64,000 nt of DNA. It comes from an uncultured Cocleimonas sp. GTDB taxonomy: Bacteria > Pseudomonadota > Gammaproteobacteria > Thiotrichales > Thiotrichaceae. The notes below the pieces were generated by a model that was given only the letters and a program-made list of their open reading frames with translations, had not been told where the DNA came from and searched no databases. Positions 1-8,875 of the stretch are shown here, piece after piece. Positions within the stretch are counted from its first letter, which is position 1, and every line of letters begins with the position of its first letter. A program made the position numbers and the translations under genes. Where the stretch lies: the NCBI RefSeq assembly GCF_947495625.1, contig NZ_CANLZW010000025.1, positions 1 to 64,000 of the forward strand. Reading direction: 5' to 3'.

Positions 1-61
1 TAATAAGAAAGGTAGTATACTATGTCTATCAATGGCTTATAGTCTTAATTCAACGGCATTG

Positions 62-90
62 GTCACCCCCCTACTTTTGAGGCTTTTTTA
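62..90 (+). repeat. C-run repeat, copy 1 (short form)
   Basis: The C-run core GTCACCCCCCTACTTTT is followed by GAGGC and a T-run. The T-run is part of a palindrome (80-98, AGGCTTTTTTAAAAAGCCT) that could terminate transcription in both directions. It lies beyond the 3' end of the minus-strand gene ending at 157. Confidence 0.85.
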
Positions 91-156
91 AAAAGCCTGT
101 TTAAAACAGCTTGAAAATCGTGATTTAGCAATCAAGAACGATAAATGAAGATAGCA

Positions 157-477
157 TTAATTCATATAGCTGCGTTTTGAAGATTCACTTTTGCTTTCGA
201 TCACATTCAACATGAGATTGGCTTGCCTTAACTGTTTCTCCAAATCTGATTTTAGCTTTTGAATGTATTCGGGATTATCTTGGTCCACTAATGATTGCTC
301 TATACGCGCTAAACTTTTTGTATCGTTTCTACCGTAACTCTCCGTTTTAGCGGTTAAGTCGTTTGCCACACCCTCAGCATAAATTACCACAAGCCCGATG
401 TAGGATAATGACAAGGTTAGTGTTGTAGCCATCACTATTGATTTGCTACTTATTTTTTTTATTGATTTAAAATTCAT
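157..477 (-). CDS. Small membrane-anchored protein of unknown function
   Basis: A 106-residue protein that I do not recognise. Residues 1-12 are basic (KSIKK, SSK). A hydrophobic stretch at about 15-33 looks like a signal anchor or an uncleaved signal peptide. The rest (about 35-106) is hydrophilic, Lys/Glu/Ser-rich and probably helical, with a coiled-coil-like part near LKSDLEKQLRQANLML. An in-frame ATG four codons upstream (489) is possible, but the ATG at 477 has a GGAA about nine bases upstream and starts directly at the basic N-terminus. The gene stands alone between two C-run repeats. Probably periplasmic or membrane-associated; no function assigned. Confidence 0.6.
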   Translation of the reverse strand: MNFKSIKKISSKSIVMATTLTLSLSYIGLVVIYAEGVANDLTAKTESYGRNDTKSLARIEQSLVDQDNPEYIQKLKSDLEKQLRQANLMLNVIESKSESSKRSYMN

Positions 478-489
478 TGTTAATTCCAT

Positions 490-858
490 TTTATTGTTGT
501 TTTTAATGTCGTTTTAATGAGCTTTGAAGCCCGCTTACAAAACGCTCGCATGAAACGAAACGCTTGTATGTAATAGAATCCTTTGCATAATACTTTGACG
601 GATAAATAACGAACTAGTTCCATACAAAGGCTTCTATTTAAAGTTATGTATTAGCCCTTAATACATAAACTCCTTATTACGCAATATAAATGCTAAATGT
701 GCACAAAAAATGGAGAAAATGTGACGAATTGTAAAGAAACATAAAATAGTCACTGATAAATGTTTATTTCTCGCTTTATCTTATGTCATCCTCATCTGAT
801 TTTAATTTACCCCCCCCTACTTTGGGGCCCTTTTTCTGATTAGCGATAACTATTGACG
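490..858. other. Intergenic region between divergent genes
   Basis: No coding sequence seen. It holds a perfect 10-bp inverted repeat (644-653 and 659-668, TTATGTATTA/TAATACATAA, 5-nt loop), a short palindrome GAACTAGTTC (611-620) and C-run repeat copy 2 close to the downstream start codon. Confidence 0.6.
808..836 (+). repeat. C-run repeat, copy 2 (short form)
   Basis: An eight-base C-run, then TACTTT, then GGGGCCC and a T-run: CCCC-loop-GGGG could fold as a compact hairpin followed by T residues. It ends only about 22 bp upstream of the MnmC-like start codon, on the same strand. Confidence 0.85.
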
Positions 859-2121
859 ATGTCTAAAAAAACACCTTCTTGGTTCAATGTTCCAGACTAT
901 GACTGGCAAAAGAAACAAGCGATAGTGATTGGCGCAGGGATCGCTGGCTGCCAAATGAGCTGGCATCTTTCTCAAGCCGGCTGGGACATCACTCTCATTG
1001 ATCGAAATAAAAAAATCGCCAATGAAGCTTCTGGAAATCCAGCGGGAGTTATTTCCCCTAAGATGACATCTAGACCCAGTTTGGGCGAAGATTTTTACAC
1101 GCATAGTTTTCAATACACCTTAGATCAAATAAGCCAGTTAAAAAAACAAGGACTTGAATGGCACGGCTGCGGATTGTTACAACTCTCTCACTATCAACGG
1201 GAAGAAAAGCGCTGGCAACAACTAAAAGAACGTGATTTCAAAGAAGATTTTTTACAGCTTTTAGATGAAGAGGAAACCAGCAAAGTAGCCAATATCCCGC
1301 TACCCTATAAATCCAGTTACTTCCCACAATCCGGATGGATTGACCCTACTCATTTTTGTAATGTTTTAAGTGGAGATAAGCACTGCAAAATACTATTAGA
1401 AACCAAAGCTATTCATTTAGAAAAGCAGGAAAACCTTTGGCACGTTTTGGATGAAAATGACGATTTAATTGCACAGGCAGAAGTCGTGATTATTACAAAT
1501 GGTAAAGATTTAACACAATTCAAACAAACGAAGAATCTACCTACAATGCCTGTAGCGGGTCAAACGACATTAGGCACAGCGAGTGAGTACTCCAGCAAAC
1601 TCAAAACCGTCATTGGTCATGAAGGTTATCTAACGCCCGCCGATACAAAATCAGATCAACATACATTCGGCGCGACGTTTGATAGAAATAACGATAAACC
1701 CAAAATCACACAACAGGCAGATAAAGATAACCTCGCTCAATTAACTCAGTATTTACCAGAGTTTGCAGAATCATTGATAAATACAGAAAGTGCTCACGCG
1801 GCTGTTCGCCTGACAACCCCTGATCGTTTTCCGTATACAGGCGCTATCCCTGACTGGGATTTTTATCGAAAACACTATGATGATTTACATCACGGTAAGA
1901 AGTGGAAGGAATACCCTAAGGCAGAATACCAAAAAGGTTTATTTGTACTGGGTGGGTTTGGCTCTCGCGGTTTAACCACCAGCGGTTACTGTGCAAAATT
2001 ACTAAGCAATATTATTACAAATCAGCCATTCTCGAATGAGGAGAAACCAATTTTACAAAACCTACACCTTGCTCGATATTTGATAAAGGCATTAAAAAAA
2101 GGCTTAAAAGTGGGGGGGTGA
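859..2121 (+). CDS. FAD-dependent oxidoreductase, stand-alone MnmC C-terminal (oxidase) domain
   Basis: A 420-residue protein matching the C-terminal half of MnmC. That half uses FAD to oxidise 5-carboxymethylaminomethyl-(2-thio)uridine at tRNA position 34 before methylation. Visible: Rossmann motif GAGIAG at 25-30 followed by LIDRN, the EASGNPAG segment near 60, LPTMPVAGQ and GYLTP in the middle, RLTTPDRFPYTGAIPD, and the C-terminal GGFGSRGL. The N-terminal methyltransferase half (about 250 residues in fused MnmC) is absent, so the partner must be encoded elsewhere or the role has changed. ATG 859 is preferred over TTG 853; no clear ribosome binding site. The last codons (KVGG and the TGA stop) lie inside C-run repeat copy 3. 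Confidence 0.8.
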   Translation: MSKKTPSWFNVPDYDWQKKQAIVIGAGIAGCQMSWHLSQAGWDITLIDRNKKIANEASGNPAGVISPKMTSRPSLGEDFYTHSFQYTLDQISQLKKQGLEWHGCGLLQLSHYQREEKRWQQLKERDFKEDFLQLLDEEETSKVANIPLPYKSSYFPQSGWIDPTHFCNVLSGDKHCKILLETKAIHLEKQENLWHVLDENDDLIAQAEVVIITNGKDLTQFKQTKNLPTMPVAGQTTLGTASEYSSKLKTVIGHEGYLTPADTKSDQHTFGATFDRNNDKPKITQQADKDNLAQLTQYLPEFAESLINTESAHAAVRLTTPDRFPYTGAIPDWDFYRKHYDDLHHGKKWKEYPKAEYQKGLFVLGGFGSRGLTTSGYCAKLLSNIITNQPFSNEEKPILQNLHLARYLIKALKKGLKVGG

Positions 2122-2122
2122 C
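2093..2122 (-). repeat. C-run repeat, copy 3 (short form), overlapping a gene end
   Basis: Read on the minus strand: TCACCCCCCCACTTTTAAGCC followed by a T-run. It overlaps the last codons and the stop codon of the MnmC-like gene. Copies 2 and 3 therefore bracket that gene as an inverted pair. Confidence 0.85.
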
Positions 2123-2222
2123 TTTCTTAGGCTCACCAAGAGCTAAGAAAGTCCATAGTAGATTCCATAAGGAATCGTCTATGCACAACGTTCAAGCTTG
2201 ATACATATTTATTCGGAATCCC

Positions 2223-2254
2223 AAAAAAGAAAAGGCACCCAAAATGGGTGCCCT
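2223..2254 (-). terminator. Intrinsic terminator of the HtrA gene
   Basis: Minus-strand hairpin GGCACCC / GGGTGCC (stem bases 2234-2240 and 2246-2252) followed by a T-rich run. It lies about 60 bp past the htrA-like stop codon. Confidence 0.85.
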
Positions 2255-2310
2255 TACTACGGTCGAACAACTTACTTACTAACAACATCTTAAAACATCA
2301 TAAGGAGAGA

Positions 2311-3888
2311 TTATGAATTCAAATGGACCGCTACAAATAAGGCTTGATCACCTCGCATCAATAAAACCGCTAATGGCTTATCACCATTGGCTTTCTGGAT
2401 CACTTGCTTAAGCTGCGAAGGCGATGCAATACTTTGTCCACCGACACTTAAGATAATATCTCCAGAACGTAAACCCGCATTTTCTGCCGCCGAATCAGGC
2501 ATCACTTTTGCAACTTTCACACCTTGATTTTTGGTAACCAGCTTTTCTTTCTCAGCGTCCGTTAAATCTGTAACGGCCACACCCAGCGAACCTTTTTCTA
2601 ATCCGGCAACTTCTTCAGGCTCATCATCTTTGGACTTAAGCTTGTCGATGGTCACATCAATCGTTTGTATCTTGCCTGCTCTAACAATTTCCACAGGGAC
2701 TTTTTTCCCGATTGGCGTACTTCCAACCAACAGTGGCAAATCGTTTACTTCTTCTACGGTTTTATTATCAAATTTCAGGATTAAATCACCTGCTTGTAGG
2801 CCCGCCTTGTCCGCAGGACTAGAAGGAGAAACACTGCTAATCAAAGAACCAATGGTGTCGTCTCTACCCAAAGATTCTGCAAGTGCTTCGTTGATGCCTT
2901 GAATACCTACACCCAACCAACCACGACTTACTTTTCCAGAAGTCTTAAGTTGATCCGTTACGTTTTTCACAATATTGATCGGGATTGCGAAAGATACGCC
3001 CATATAACCACCACTGCGGCTATATATTTGAGAATTTACACCAACCACCTGACCTTTAAGATCGAATAATGGACCACCAGAATTACCCGGATTAACCGCC
3101 GCATCTGTTTGAATAAACGGCACATAAGTATCCGCTGGCAAACTTCTGGATAAGGCACTTACAATCCCCTGGGTTGCGGTGTAATCCAGACCAAATGGTG
3201 CGCCTATCGCCACTACCCATTGCCCTACATCTAACTTATCTGAATCACCAAAAGATGCGACAGGAAGGTCTTTAGCTTCTATTTTTAATAGTGCGATATC
3301 ACTGAGCTTATCTATCCCAATCTTTTTTGCTTCAAGCTCGCGTTTATCATCGAGTTTAACGGTGATTGTGTCGGCATTATCAATGACGTGTGCATTGGTT
3401 ACGACATAACCATCTTCAGAAATGATGAAGCCCGATCCATATGCCTGGCCTCTACGAGTTCCATAATCATGTGGTTGTTTTGGTAGGTTTTTGAGTAAAT
3501 CCTGATACTGTTTTGGAAGTCTTTCCAGTTGCTTTTCGCTCAATTGACTTAAACGATTGCCAGCATTACTTTTCGCTGTTTTCACCGTAATACTAACAAC
3601 TGCGCTTCGACTCTTCTTAATCATAGTCGCAAGCTCTGGCAAACCGCCACCCACGGCAACTTGTGGAACCACTGCATTAGTTGTCGCAGTCGTATCAGCA
3701 AAAGCAGGCGCTGTTGTCAGAGCGTATGAACCTAAGGCTCCTATTAAGAAGCCCATTGTCAGGCTCAATTTATGTTTTTTAATTCGTTTGCTCTTTTCTG
3801 CATTGCTTAAATTACTAGAATTACTAGGGACCAAAGCCGTCCCTATCGTTTCAATCTGGGTTGAATCCTTTATATTCTTTTCATTCAT
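2311..3888 (-). CDS. HtrA/DegP-family periplasmic serine protease
   Basis: A 525-residue trypsin-fold protease and chaperone of the cell-envelope quality-control family (DegP, DegQ, MucD). The catalytic triad is visible: His167 in VTNAHVID, Asp197 in SDIALLKI, Ser270 in NPGNSGGP. Two PDZ domains follow (about 320-405 and 430-515). The N-terminus is unusual: some 40 polar residues precede the hydrophobic segment (about 42-62, ending PAFADT), so it may be a signal anchor. ATG 3888 is chosen because AAGGA lies 8 bases upstream; the longer reading to 3975 lacks a better site. It is divergent from a two-component system 191 bp away, which may control it. It ends at a strong terminator. Confidence 0.9.
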   Translation of the reverse strand: MNEKNIKDSTQIETIGTALVPSNSSNLSNAEKSKRIKKHKLSLTMGFLIGALGSYALTTAPAFADTTATTNAVVPQVAVGGGLPELATMIKKSRSAVVSITVKTAKSNAGNRLSQLSEKQLERLPKQYQDLLKNLPKQPHDYGTRRGQAYGSGFIISEDGYVVTNAHVIDNADTITVKLDDKRELEAKKIGIDKLSDIALLKIEAKDLPVASFGDSDKLDVGQWVVAIGAPFGLDYTATQGIVSALSRSLPADTYVPFIQTDAAVNPGNSGGPLFDLKGQVVGVNSQIYSRSGGYMGVSFAIPINIVKNVTDQLKTSGKVSRGWLGVGIQGINEALAESLGRDDTIGSLISSVSPSSPADKAGLQAGDLILKFDNKTVEEVNDLPLLVGSTPIGKKVPVEIVRAGKIQTIDVTIDKLKSKDDEPEEVAGLEKGSLGVAVTDLTDAEKEKLVTKNQGVKVAKVMPDSAAENAGLRSGDIILSVGGQSIASPSQLKQVIQKANGDKPLAVLLMRGDQALFVAVHLNS

Positions 3889-4079
3889 GTTGTTTCGTCC
3901 TTGCCCTTTAAATATGTTATTAATCACTGTAAGAAAGCTAATTCTGGATTTTTCAGTCATTAACCATGAACGCAAGATACAATAAACAACATTACCAATT
4001 GCTAGCTACCAGATTAATTATTGTTAATATTACTTTTAAAGAGTTGTTGTACGTTTAACACGCGACTAATATTCCACTC

Positions 4080-4781
4080 ATGCAAATATTGATTATCGAA
4101 GACGACACCCAAACGGCCAAGTTCATCCAAAATGGACTACAAGAGAGTGGCTTTGTGGTAGACCATGAATCAGACGGTGAAAAAGGCCTGGCTCAGGCAA
4201 TGACCAACCAATACGATGCTTTAGTTATAGATCGTATGCTTCCTAACCTGGATGGTTTAGCCATTATCGAGCAGCTAAGAGGCAGAGGTTATAATGTACC
4301 TATCCTCATCCTCAGCGCATTGGGCGATGTTGACCAACGCGTAGAAGGCTTGAAGGCCGGTGGTGATGATTATCTGGTTAAACCCTATGCCTTTAGTGAA
4401 TTGCTGGCTCGTCTGCAATCATTAGTAAGACGCACTCAACCGAATCAGGAAGTCAATCAGTTACAAGTCCATGACTTGAAGATGGATTTACTCAAGCGCA
4501 AAGTTACCCGTGGTAATGATGTGATTGATTTACAACCGAAAGAATTCATTTTGCTAGAAACACTGATGCGCAATTCTGGTGAAGTCATTACTCGAACCAT
4601 GCTTTTGGAAAAAGTCTGGGATTATAATTTTGACCCACAAACCAATGTAATTGATGTGCATATCAGCCGCATTCGCGCCAAAATTGATAAAGACTACGAT
4701 GTTGCATTATTGAAGACCATTCGTGGCTCAGGCTATATTCTGGCTGCGCCAGACTTTGATGTAAATAGCCAGCAAAAGTGA
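4080..4781 (+). CDS. OmpR-family two-component response regulator
   Basis: A 233-residue regulator with an N-terminal receiver domain (1-115) and a C-terminal winged-helix DNA-binding domain (about 130-227). Receiver residues: acidic pair Glu7/Asp8/Asp9, phosphoacceptor Asp51 in ALVIDRMLP, Lys101 in LVKPYAF. The output domain shows the typical NVIDVHISRIRAKI and IRGSGYIL segments. Its TGA stop overlaps the GTG start of the histidine kinase, so the two are translationally coupled. Divergence from the htrA-like gene suggests an envelope-stress or metal-stress role (inference). No clear Shine-Dalgarno sequence precedes the ATG. Confidence 0.92.
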   Translation: MQILIIEDDTQTAKFIQNGLQESGFVVDHESDGEKGLAQAMTNQYDALVIDRMLPNLDGLAIIEQLRGRGYNVPILILSALGDVDQRVEGLKAGGDDYLVKPYAFSELLARLQSLVRRTQPNQEVNQLQVHDLKMDLLKRKVTRGNDVIDLQPKEFILLETLMRNSGEVITRTMLLEKVWDYNFDPQTNVIDVHISRIRAKIDKDYDVALLKTIRGSGYILAAPDFDVNSQQK

Positions 4782-6187
4782 GTGTTTTTCGCCGAATACT
4801 GAATACCTCGGTATTTCGGGTATCCCTTGTCTATGCCGTTTTATTTAGCCTGATCGCTGCAGCCGCATTATTGTCGGTTTATAAAGTGGCTGAAACCCAA
4901 ATCCAGCAGCAAATCGATCGTCGTTTAACCTTAGAAACCAATATACTGTTAGAAAATTATAAAAAACGTGCAGTAAAAGGTCTGCTCGAAGACATCAATA
5001 TATACAATAAAAAAGAAGGTAGACCTTTTTATATCTACGCTTTAATACACGAAAGTAAGCTCGACCTTAAAACCTTTATACCGGTCAATCAATACACGGT
5101 TACCAAACGCAATAAGACGTTTTCCAGTATTCCGTTAAGCGACATTATTGATTACGTCAACGATCGCTCTGGCGATGAAACCATACGCGTATTACTGACA
5201 CTACTGCCCGGTGGTTACCAATTATTAGTCGGTGCCGAGCTAGAAGAAACTCAACACTTATTAGACCAATTATTCAAAGCGACCCTGATAGCGATCTCTA
5301 TTATTTTCGGTCTATCAATTATTATCGGTGCATTGATGGCACGAAAAGTAGTGAGAGGAATTAATGCCGTCACCGATACCGCGGATAATATTATCGAAGG
5401 CGATCTATCTCATCGCATTCCCGTGACATCACGCAATAATGAATTAGACCGCTTAAGTCTTTCATTAAATAGCATGTTAGACCGAAACGAAGATTTAATG
5501 CAAAGTATGCAACAGGTAACGAATAACCTTGCTCATGATCTGCGTAATCCACTCAATCGTATTCGTCATCGTCTTGAGTCGGCACGCAATAAAAGCATGA
5601 CTGATAGTGAATTCACAGATTTCAATGAAGACACTATTGGTGATATCGACAACGTCATCTCAACCTTTAATTCTCTGTTAAGTATTGCTCAGATTGAATC
5701 CGGTAATTCCCGTAAAAACTGGGAACAGTTTCAATTAAAAACCCTGCTGGATGATCTATCTGAGCTTTATGAAGTCGTGGCCAGTGAAAAAGGCTTAAAA
5801 TGGGAATACGAAGCAGAAGACTCACTGACGGTAATGGGGAGTAAACAACTGCTTGCGCAACTCTTTACCAATTTACTGGATAACGCCATCAAGTTTTCAC
5901 CTAAGAATGGCGTAGTAAGCTTTAAAGCCATTGCGATAAAAAGTAAGCAGGGAAACAAAATTGAAGTAACCGTTTCTGATAATGGCCCCGGAATTCCAGC
6001 CGAAGAACATGAAAAGGTATTGAAACGTTTTTATCGACTAGATAGCGCAAGAAGCACCGAAGGCAACGGACTTGGGCTCAGCCTGGTAAAAGCGGTGACT
6101 GATTTACATGGTGCAGAAATACACTTTAAAGACAATAAACCAGGTCTTCGTGTTTCTGTAATATTTAAGGGCACCTCTATTAATTAG
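4778..6187 (+). CDS. Sensor histidine kinase
   Basis: A 469-residue membrane kinase and partner of the upstream regulator (GTGA start/stop overlap). Order: TM1 about 13-33, periplasmic sensor region about 35-165, TM2 about 167-187, HAMP about 188-240, dimerisation/phosphoacceptor domain with His253 in NNLAHDLRNPLNR, then an ATPase domain with DNAIKFSP (N box), DNGPGIP (G1) and GNGLGLSLV (G2). The periplasmic part has no cysteine or histidine cluster that would name the signal. GTG start with no independent strong ribosome binding site, as expected for coupling. The ligand is unknown. Confidence 0.92.
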   Translation: MSVFRRILNTSVFRVSLVYAVLFSLIAAAALLSVYKVAETQIQQQIDRRLTLETNILLENYKKRAVKGLLEDINIYNKKEGRPFYIYALIHESKLDLKTFIPVNQYTVTKRNKTFSSIPLSDIIDYVNDRSGDETIRVLLTLLPGGYQLLVGAELEETQHLLDQLFKATLIAISIIFGLSIIIGALMARKVVRGINAVTDTADNIIEGDLSHRIPVTSRNNELDRLSLSLNSMLDRNEDLMQSMQQVTNNLAHDLRNPLNRIRHRLESARNKSMTDSEFTDFNEDTIGDIDNVISTFNSLLSIAQIESGNSRKNWEQFQLKTLLDDLSELYEVVASEKGLKWEYEAEDSLTVMGSKQLLAQLFTNLLDNAIKFSPKNGVVSFKAIAIKSKQGNKIEVTVSDNGPGIPAEEHEKVLKRFYRLDSARSTEGNGLGLSLVKAVTDLHGAEIHFKDNKPGLRVSVIFKGTSIN

Positions 6188-6204
6188 GTATTTCTTCTGT
6201 CAAC

Positions 6205-6288
6205 GCCAAAAAATCAGAATCAAGGCGTATTCACACAGAATGCTCATTGCCTTTCAAGTGAATACAACACAGAGTCTGGTTTTTTGGC
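6205..6288. repeat. Imperfect palindromic element
   Basis: Outer arms 6205-6218 (GCCAAAAAATCAGA) and 6275-6288 (TCTGGTTTTTTGGC) pair at 13 of 14 positions. Inner arms 6227-6234 and 6258-6265 (GTATTCAC/GTGAATAC) are perfect. The layout resembles the palindrome at 16511-16610, though the sequences differ. Confidence 0.6.
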
Positions 6289-6302
6289 TAAGACCCGCAG
6301 GG

Positions 6303-6399
6303 CAATGTTATAAGTCATCATCTCCTTTGTTGCACTTATTGGAAAGGGAATAACCATTCCCTGCAAAGTGCGCCTAGGATATGATGACTTATAACCTTG
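6303..6399. repeat. Nested stem-loop (cruciform-like)
   Basis: A perfect 15-bp inverted repeat (6307-6321 and 6381-6395, GTTATAAGTCATCAT) extends to 18 of 19 pairs. It encloses GCACTT/AAGTGC (6332-6337, 6366-6371) and GGGAAT/ATTCCC (6346-6351, 6356-6361). There is no T-run, so it is not a simple terminator. Confidence 0.7.
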
Positions 6400-6465
6400 C
6401 AGAAGGAACACCTAAATAGTAGAGGTACCCTTAATAGCAAGCAATGAGTTAAAAAAATAAGATTA

Positions 6466-6580
6466 GTCACCCCCCTACTTTGAGCGGTTTTTTTACTTTA
6501 AAATAATAAAACCATGCCTTTTGGTTCGTTGTCGCTAAACTCCAACATTGCCTCGGCTACGCCTCGGATTAAACACTTTT
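6466..6580 (+). repeat. C-run repeat, copy 4 (long form, type II filling)
   Basis: The core GTCACCCCCCTACTTT is followed by GAGCGG and a T-run, then filling with CCAACATTGCCTCGGCT, closing at AACACTTTT. The filling is shared with copies 7, 11 and 13. It lies between the kinase gene and the carbonic anhydrase gene. Confidence 0.85.
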
Positions 6581-6598
6581 GAAGGAATAATAAAAATT

Positions 6599-7150
6599 AT
6601 GACTATTAGAAAATTTGAAGCTCATCTACCCAATGTACATTCAACCGCCTACGTTGACGAAACAGCACTAGTGAGTGGTGAAGTAGAAATCGGTGAAGAT
6701 AGTTCTGTATGGCCGATGGCAGTGATTCGTGGCGATGTTAACTATATTAAAATTGGTAAACGCACAAACATTCAAGATGCATCTGTATTGCATGTTACGC
6801 ACGCTCCCAATGAGCATAGCGAAAAAATTGGCGCTGCCCAAACGGGTTATGCTTTGATCATTGGAGATGATGTAACCATCGGCCACAAAGCTCTTTTACA
6901 CGCCTGTGAAATCAAAGACCGAGTACTTGTTGGAATGGGCGCTATTGTTATGGATGGCACCGTGATTGAAGAAGACACCATGATCGCCGCAGGTAGCGTG
7001 GTACCACCAAGAAAAACACTAGAAAGTGGTTATCTCTGGGTCGGAAACCCTGCCAGAAAAGTGCGCGAACTCACTGATAAAGAGAAAAAGTATTTACCAT
7101 ATTCTGCAGAACATTATGTGCGTTTGAAAACACGTACTGAAAATGACTAA
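6599..7150 (+). CDS. Gamma-class carbonic anhydrase-like hexapeptide-repeat protein
   Basis: A 183-residue left-handed beta-helix protein of the gamma carbonic anhydrase / YrdA / CaiE group. Hexapeptide turns run from about 15 to 155 (VSGEVEIGEDSSVW, IIGDDVTIGHK). Expected zinc ligands are present: His65 (SVLHVTH), His96 and His101 (IGHKALLHAC). RGDVNYIKIG matches the Arg/Asp intersubunit motif. Members hydrate CO2 or have unproven activity; the true substrate is not shown by sequence. ATG 6599 is preceded by GAAGGA. A longer reading to 6548 would be translated from repeat DNA and is rejected. Monocistronic. Confidence 0.88.
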   Translation: MTIRKFEAHLPNVHSTAYVDETALVSGEVEIGEDSSVWPMAVIRGDVNYIKIGKRTNIQDASVLHVTHAPNEHSEKIGAAQTGYALIIGDDVTIGHKALLHACEIKDRVLVGMGAIVMDGTVIEEDTMIAAGSVVPPRKTLESGYLWVGNPARKVRELTDKEKKYLPYSAEHYVRLKTRTEND

Positions 7151-7192
7151 TTTCACTTCATAAATTGTTTATGAAAGAATTTTAAAATATCT

Positions 7193-8344
7193 TTAATTTT
7201 GCTTTCTCTCACTTAAGCCGGTGAGCACAGGAATAATTAACATGGTAATTGAAAGTAAAATCATCACATTCCAGCCGCCCTGCTTGTAAGCAAAGCCTGC
7301 CGCGGTAATTCCTAGACCACCACCGATATAATAGAACAAGACATAGAGCGCATTAGCTCTGCCATGACCGCTGGTTAATTTTTTATTCAATGCGCCAACA
7401 GCAGCTGCGTGTACCATAAAAAATCCCATGCATACGCCGATTAAACCTATGACTATCGCAACCACAGATTGCATTAAAATAACCAAAAGGGAAACCGCTA
7501 GAATCCCAGATCCTAACAACAGCGTGTTGCCGCTACCAAAACGATTACTCAGCCTACCTGCGGTAGGCCCCATGAATATCCCTGTGATATAAACCAAAAA
7601 CACCAACGTGATGGATTCGGTCGAGAAGTTAAAAGGGGCTCCCTCAAGTCTAAATGGCAAATAATTAAAGACCGATGAGAACACTGAAAAACTGCCGAGC
7701 GCGCATAAAAAGATCAGAAACAATTCTTTTCTTTTTAATAAAGAAACAAAGCTCACGGGTGTTTTATTAACACTCAAGTCTTTCGCAGGTTTTGGCAACC
7801 ATTTCACCGCCATAAATGTCGCGATCAAAATAAACACAGATGCGGTAATAAAGGCATAACGCCAATGCAATGGAGGATGTATCCAGCCACCTAATAAACG
7901 TCCTCCAAGGCCACCCAACACAGTTGCAGAGACGTAAGACCCCATCACCACACTGAGACTGGCGAGCGGTATGGTTTTGGCTAAATAAGCAGCCAGACAG
8001 GTGGTGAGCGCCGGTATGAATAAGCCTTGCACGAAACGCGCAGCAATCAACACCCAGAAATTATCGGTTAATGCACAAACCAACCCTGCGGCTGCCACCA
8101 TAGTGCCGCCAACCAATACAATCGGCTGAATATCATAACGATCAATCAGCATGCCAAACGGCAAATTAGACAAGGCAATGCCGAGTATTACTCCGGAGAT
8201 AGAAAAAGACACCATAACCAGATCTACCGCAAACTCGTCCTGCAAAACAGGTAATACAGGTTGCGTAATGTATACATTGGTAAAAGAGGCAGATACCAGA
8301 GCAAACACAATGAGTTTTATTCGAAAATATGCCGTGTCAGTCAT
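7193..8344 (-). CDS. MFS transporter (YnfM-like)
   Basis: A 383-residue major facilitator with 12 predicted membrane segments. The early motif NLPFGMLIDRYD (loop 2-3) corresponds to the MFS GxxxDRxGRR signature. The opening TNVYITQPVLPVLQDEF is characteristic of the YnfM / arabinose-efflux type. It is probably a drug or metabolite exporter; the substrate is not readable. ATG 8344 (MTDTAYF) is chosen; the extra 31 hydrophobic codons upstream would add an unlikely extra membrane segment. Flanked by the convergent carbonic anhydrase gene. Confidence 0.8.
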   Translation of the reverse strand: MTDTAYFRIKLIVFALVSASFTNVYITQPVLPVLQDEFAVDLVMVSFSISGVILGIALSNLPFGMLIDRYDIQPIVLVGGTMVAAAGLVCALTDNFWVLIAARFVQGLFIPALTTCLAAYLAKTIPLASLSVVMGSYVSATVLGGLGGRLLGGWIHPPLHWRYAFITASVFILIATFMAVKWLPKPAKDLSVNKTPVSFVSLLKRKELFLIFLCALGSFSVFSSVFNYLPFRLEGAPFNFSTESITLVFLVYITGIFMGPTAGRLSNRFGSGNTLLLGSGILAVSLLVILMQSVVAIVIGLIGVCMGFFMVHAAAVGALNKKLTSGHGRANALYVLFYYIGGGLGITAAGFAYKQGGWNVMILLSITMLIIPVLTGLSERKQN

Positions 8345-8518
8345 GATGAATTCTTTAAACAGATAAGAAAAAAAGATGAAATAAAAAGCGAAACATAAAA
8401 GTAGAGGACGAAAAGTATAGGAGAATATTGATAGCAATGTGAATGAAAAAAAATCACATCAACACCAAATAAAGCTCACCTAAAAGTAACAAGTAATAAA
8501 AACCTGAATACCAATGAC

Positions 8519-8875
8519 TTAAGGCTCTTCTTCCGCAGGTTTGGTCAGCGCCAATTCAATTGCCTCTATCAACTTGGTCGTTATTGCCTCAGCATGGAGC
8601 TCACAATGAAATTCACCATCGTTATACAAATACATACTGGGTAAATGGAATACACCAAATTCATTCACTAAAGCCGCGGCTTTATCTGCTTTTATCTCAA
8701 ATGCAGCAAAGTGGTGAAAATGATCTACAAATTTTTTAAATTCTGTATTTAACAACGACTTTAAATGATGGCACGACGCACAATGCGGACCTGAGAAAAA
8801 AACCAATGCTATTCCATCCAGATCGGATAAAACTTCGTGGATAGTAAACTCATCTAATTCAGCAACTTTATTCAT
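8519..8875 (-). CDS. Thioredoxin-fold protein
   Basis: A 118-residue single-domain protein with the redox motif Cys32-Ala-Ser-Cys35 in FFSGPHCASCHHL, and FHLPSMYLY supplying the cis-proline. No signal peptide, so it is cytoplasmic. CASC differs from the CGPC of housekeeping thioredoxin, and the His-rich surroundings (HHL, DHFHHF) are uncommon. Probably a disulfide reductase or a specialised redox partner. The C-terminus is acidic (AEEEP). It is 174 bp downstream of nothing obviously related; no operon partner. Confidence 0.82.
   Translation of the reverse strand: MNKVAELDEFTIHEVLSDLDGIALVFFSGPHCASCHHLKSLLNTEFKKFVDHFHHFAAFEIKADKAAALVNEFGVFHLPSMYLYNDGEFHCELHAEAITTKLIEAIELALTKPAEEEP

Larger units (their letters stand above)
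6188..6598. other. Non-coding region with nested palindromes and a long C-run repeat
   Basis: No gene seen. From left to right it holds palindrome 6205-6288, nested hairpin 6303-6399, and C-run repeat copy 4 (6466-6580). The ribosome binding site GAAGGA of the next gene begins exactly where that repeat ends (6581). Confidence 0.7.

Noticed and set aside
6548-6598. Upstream extension of the carbonic anhydrase gene
   Set aside because: The 17 extra residues are encoded by repeat copy 4, whereas a good GAAGGA site precedes ATG 6599.
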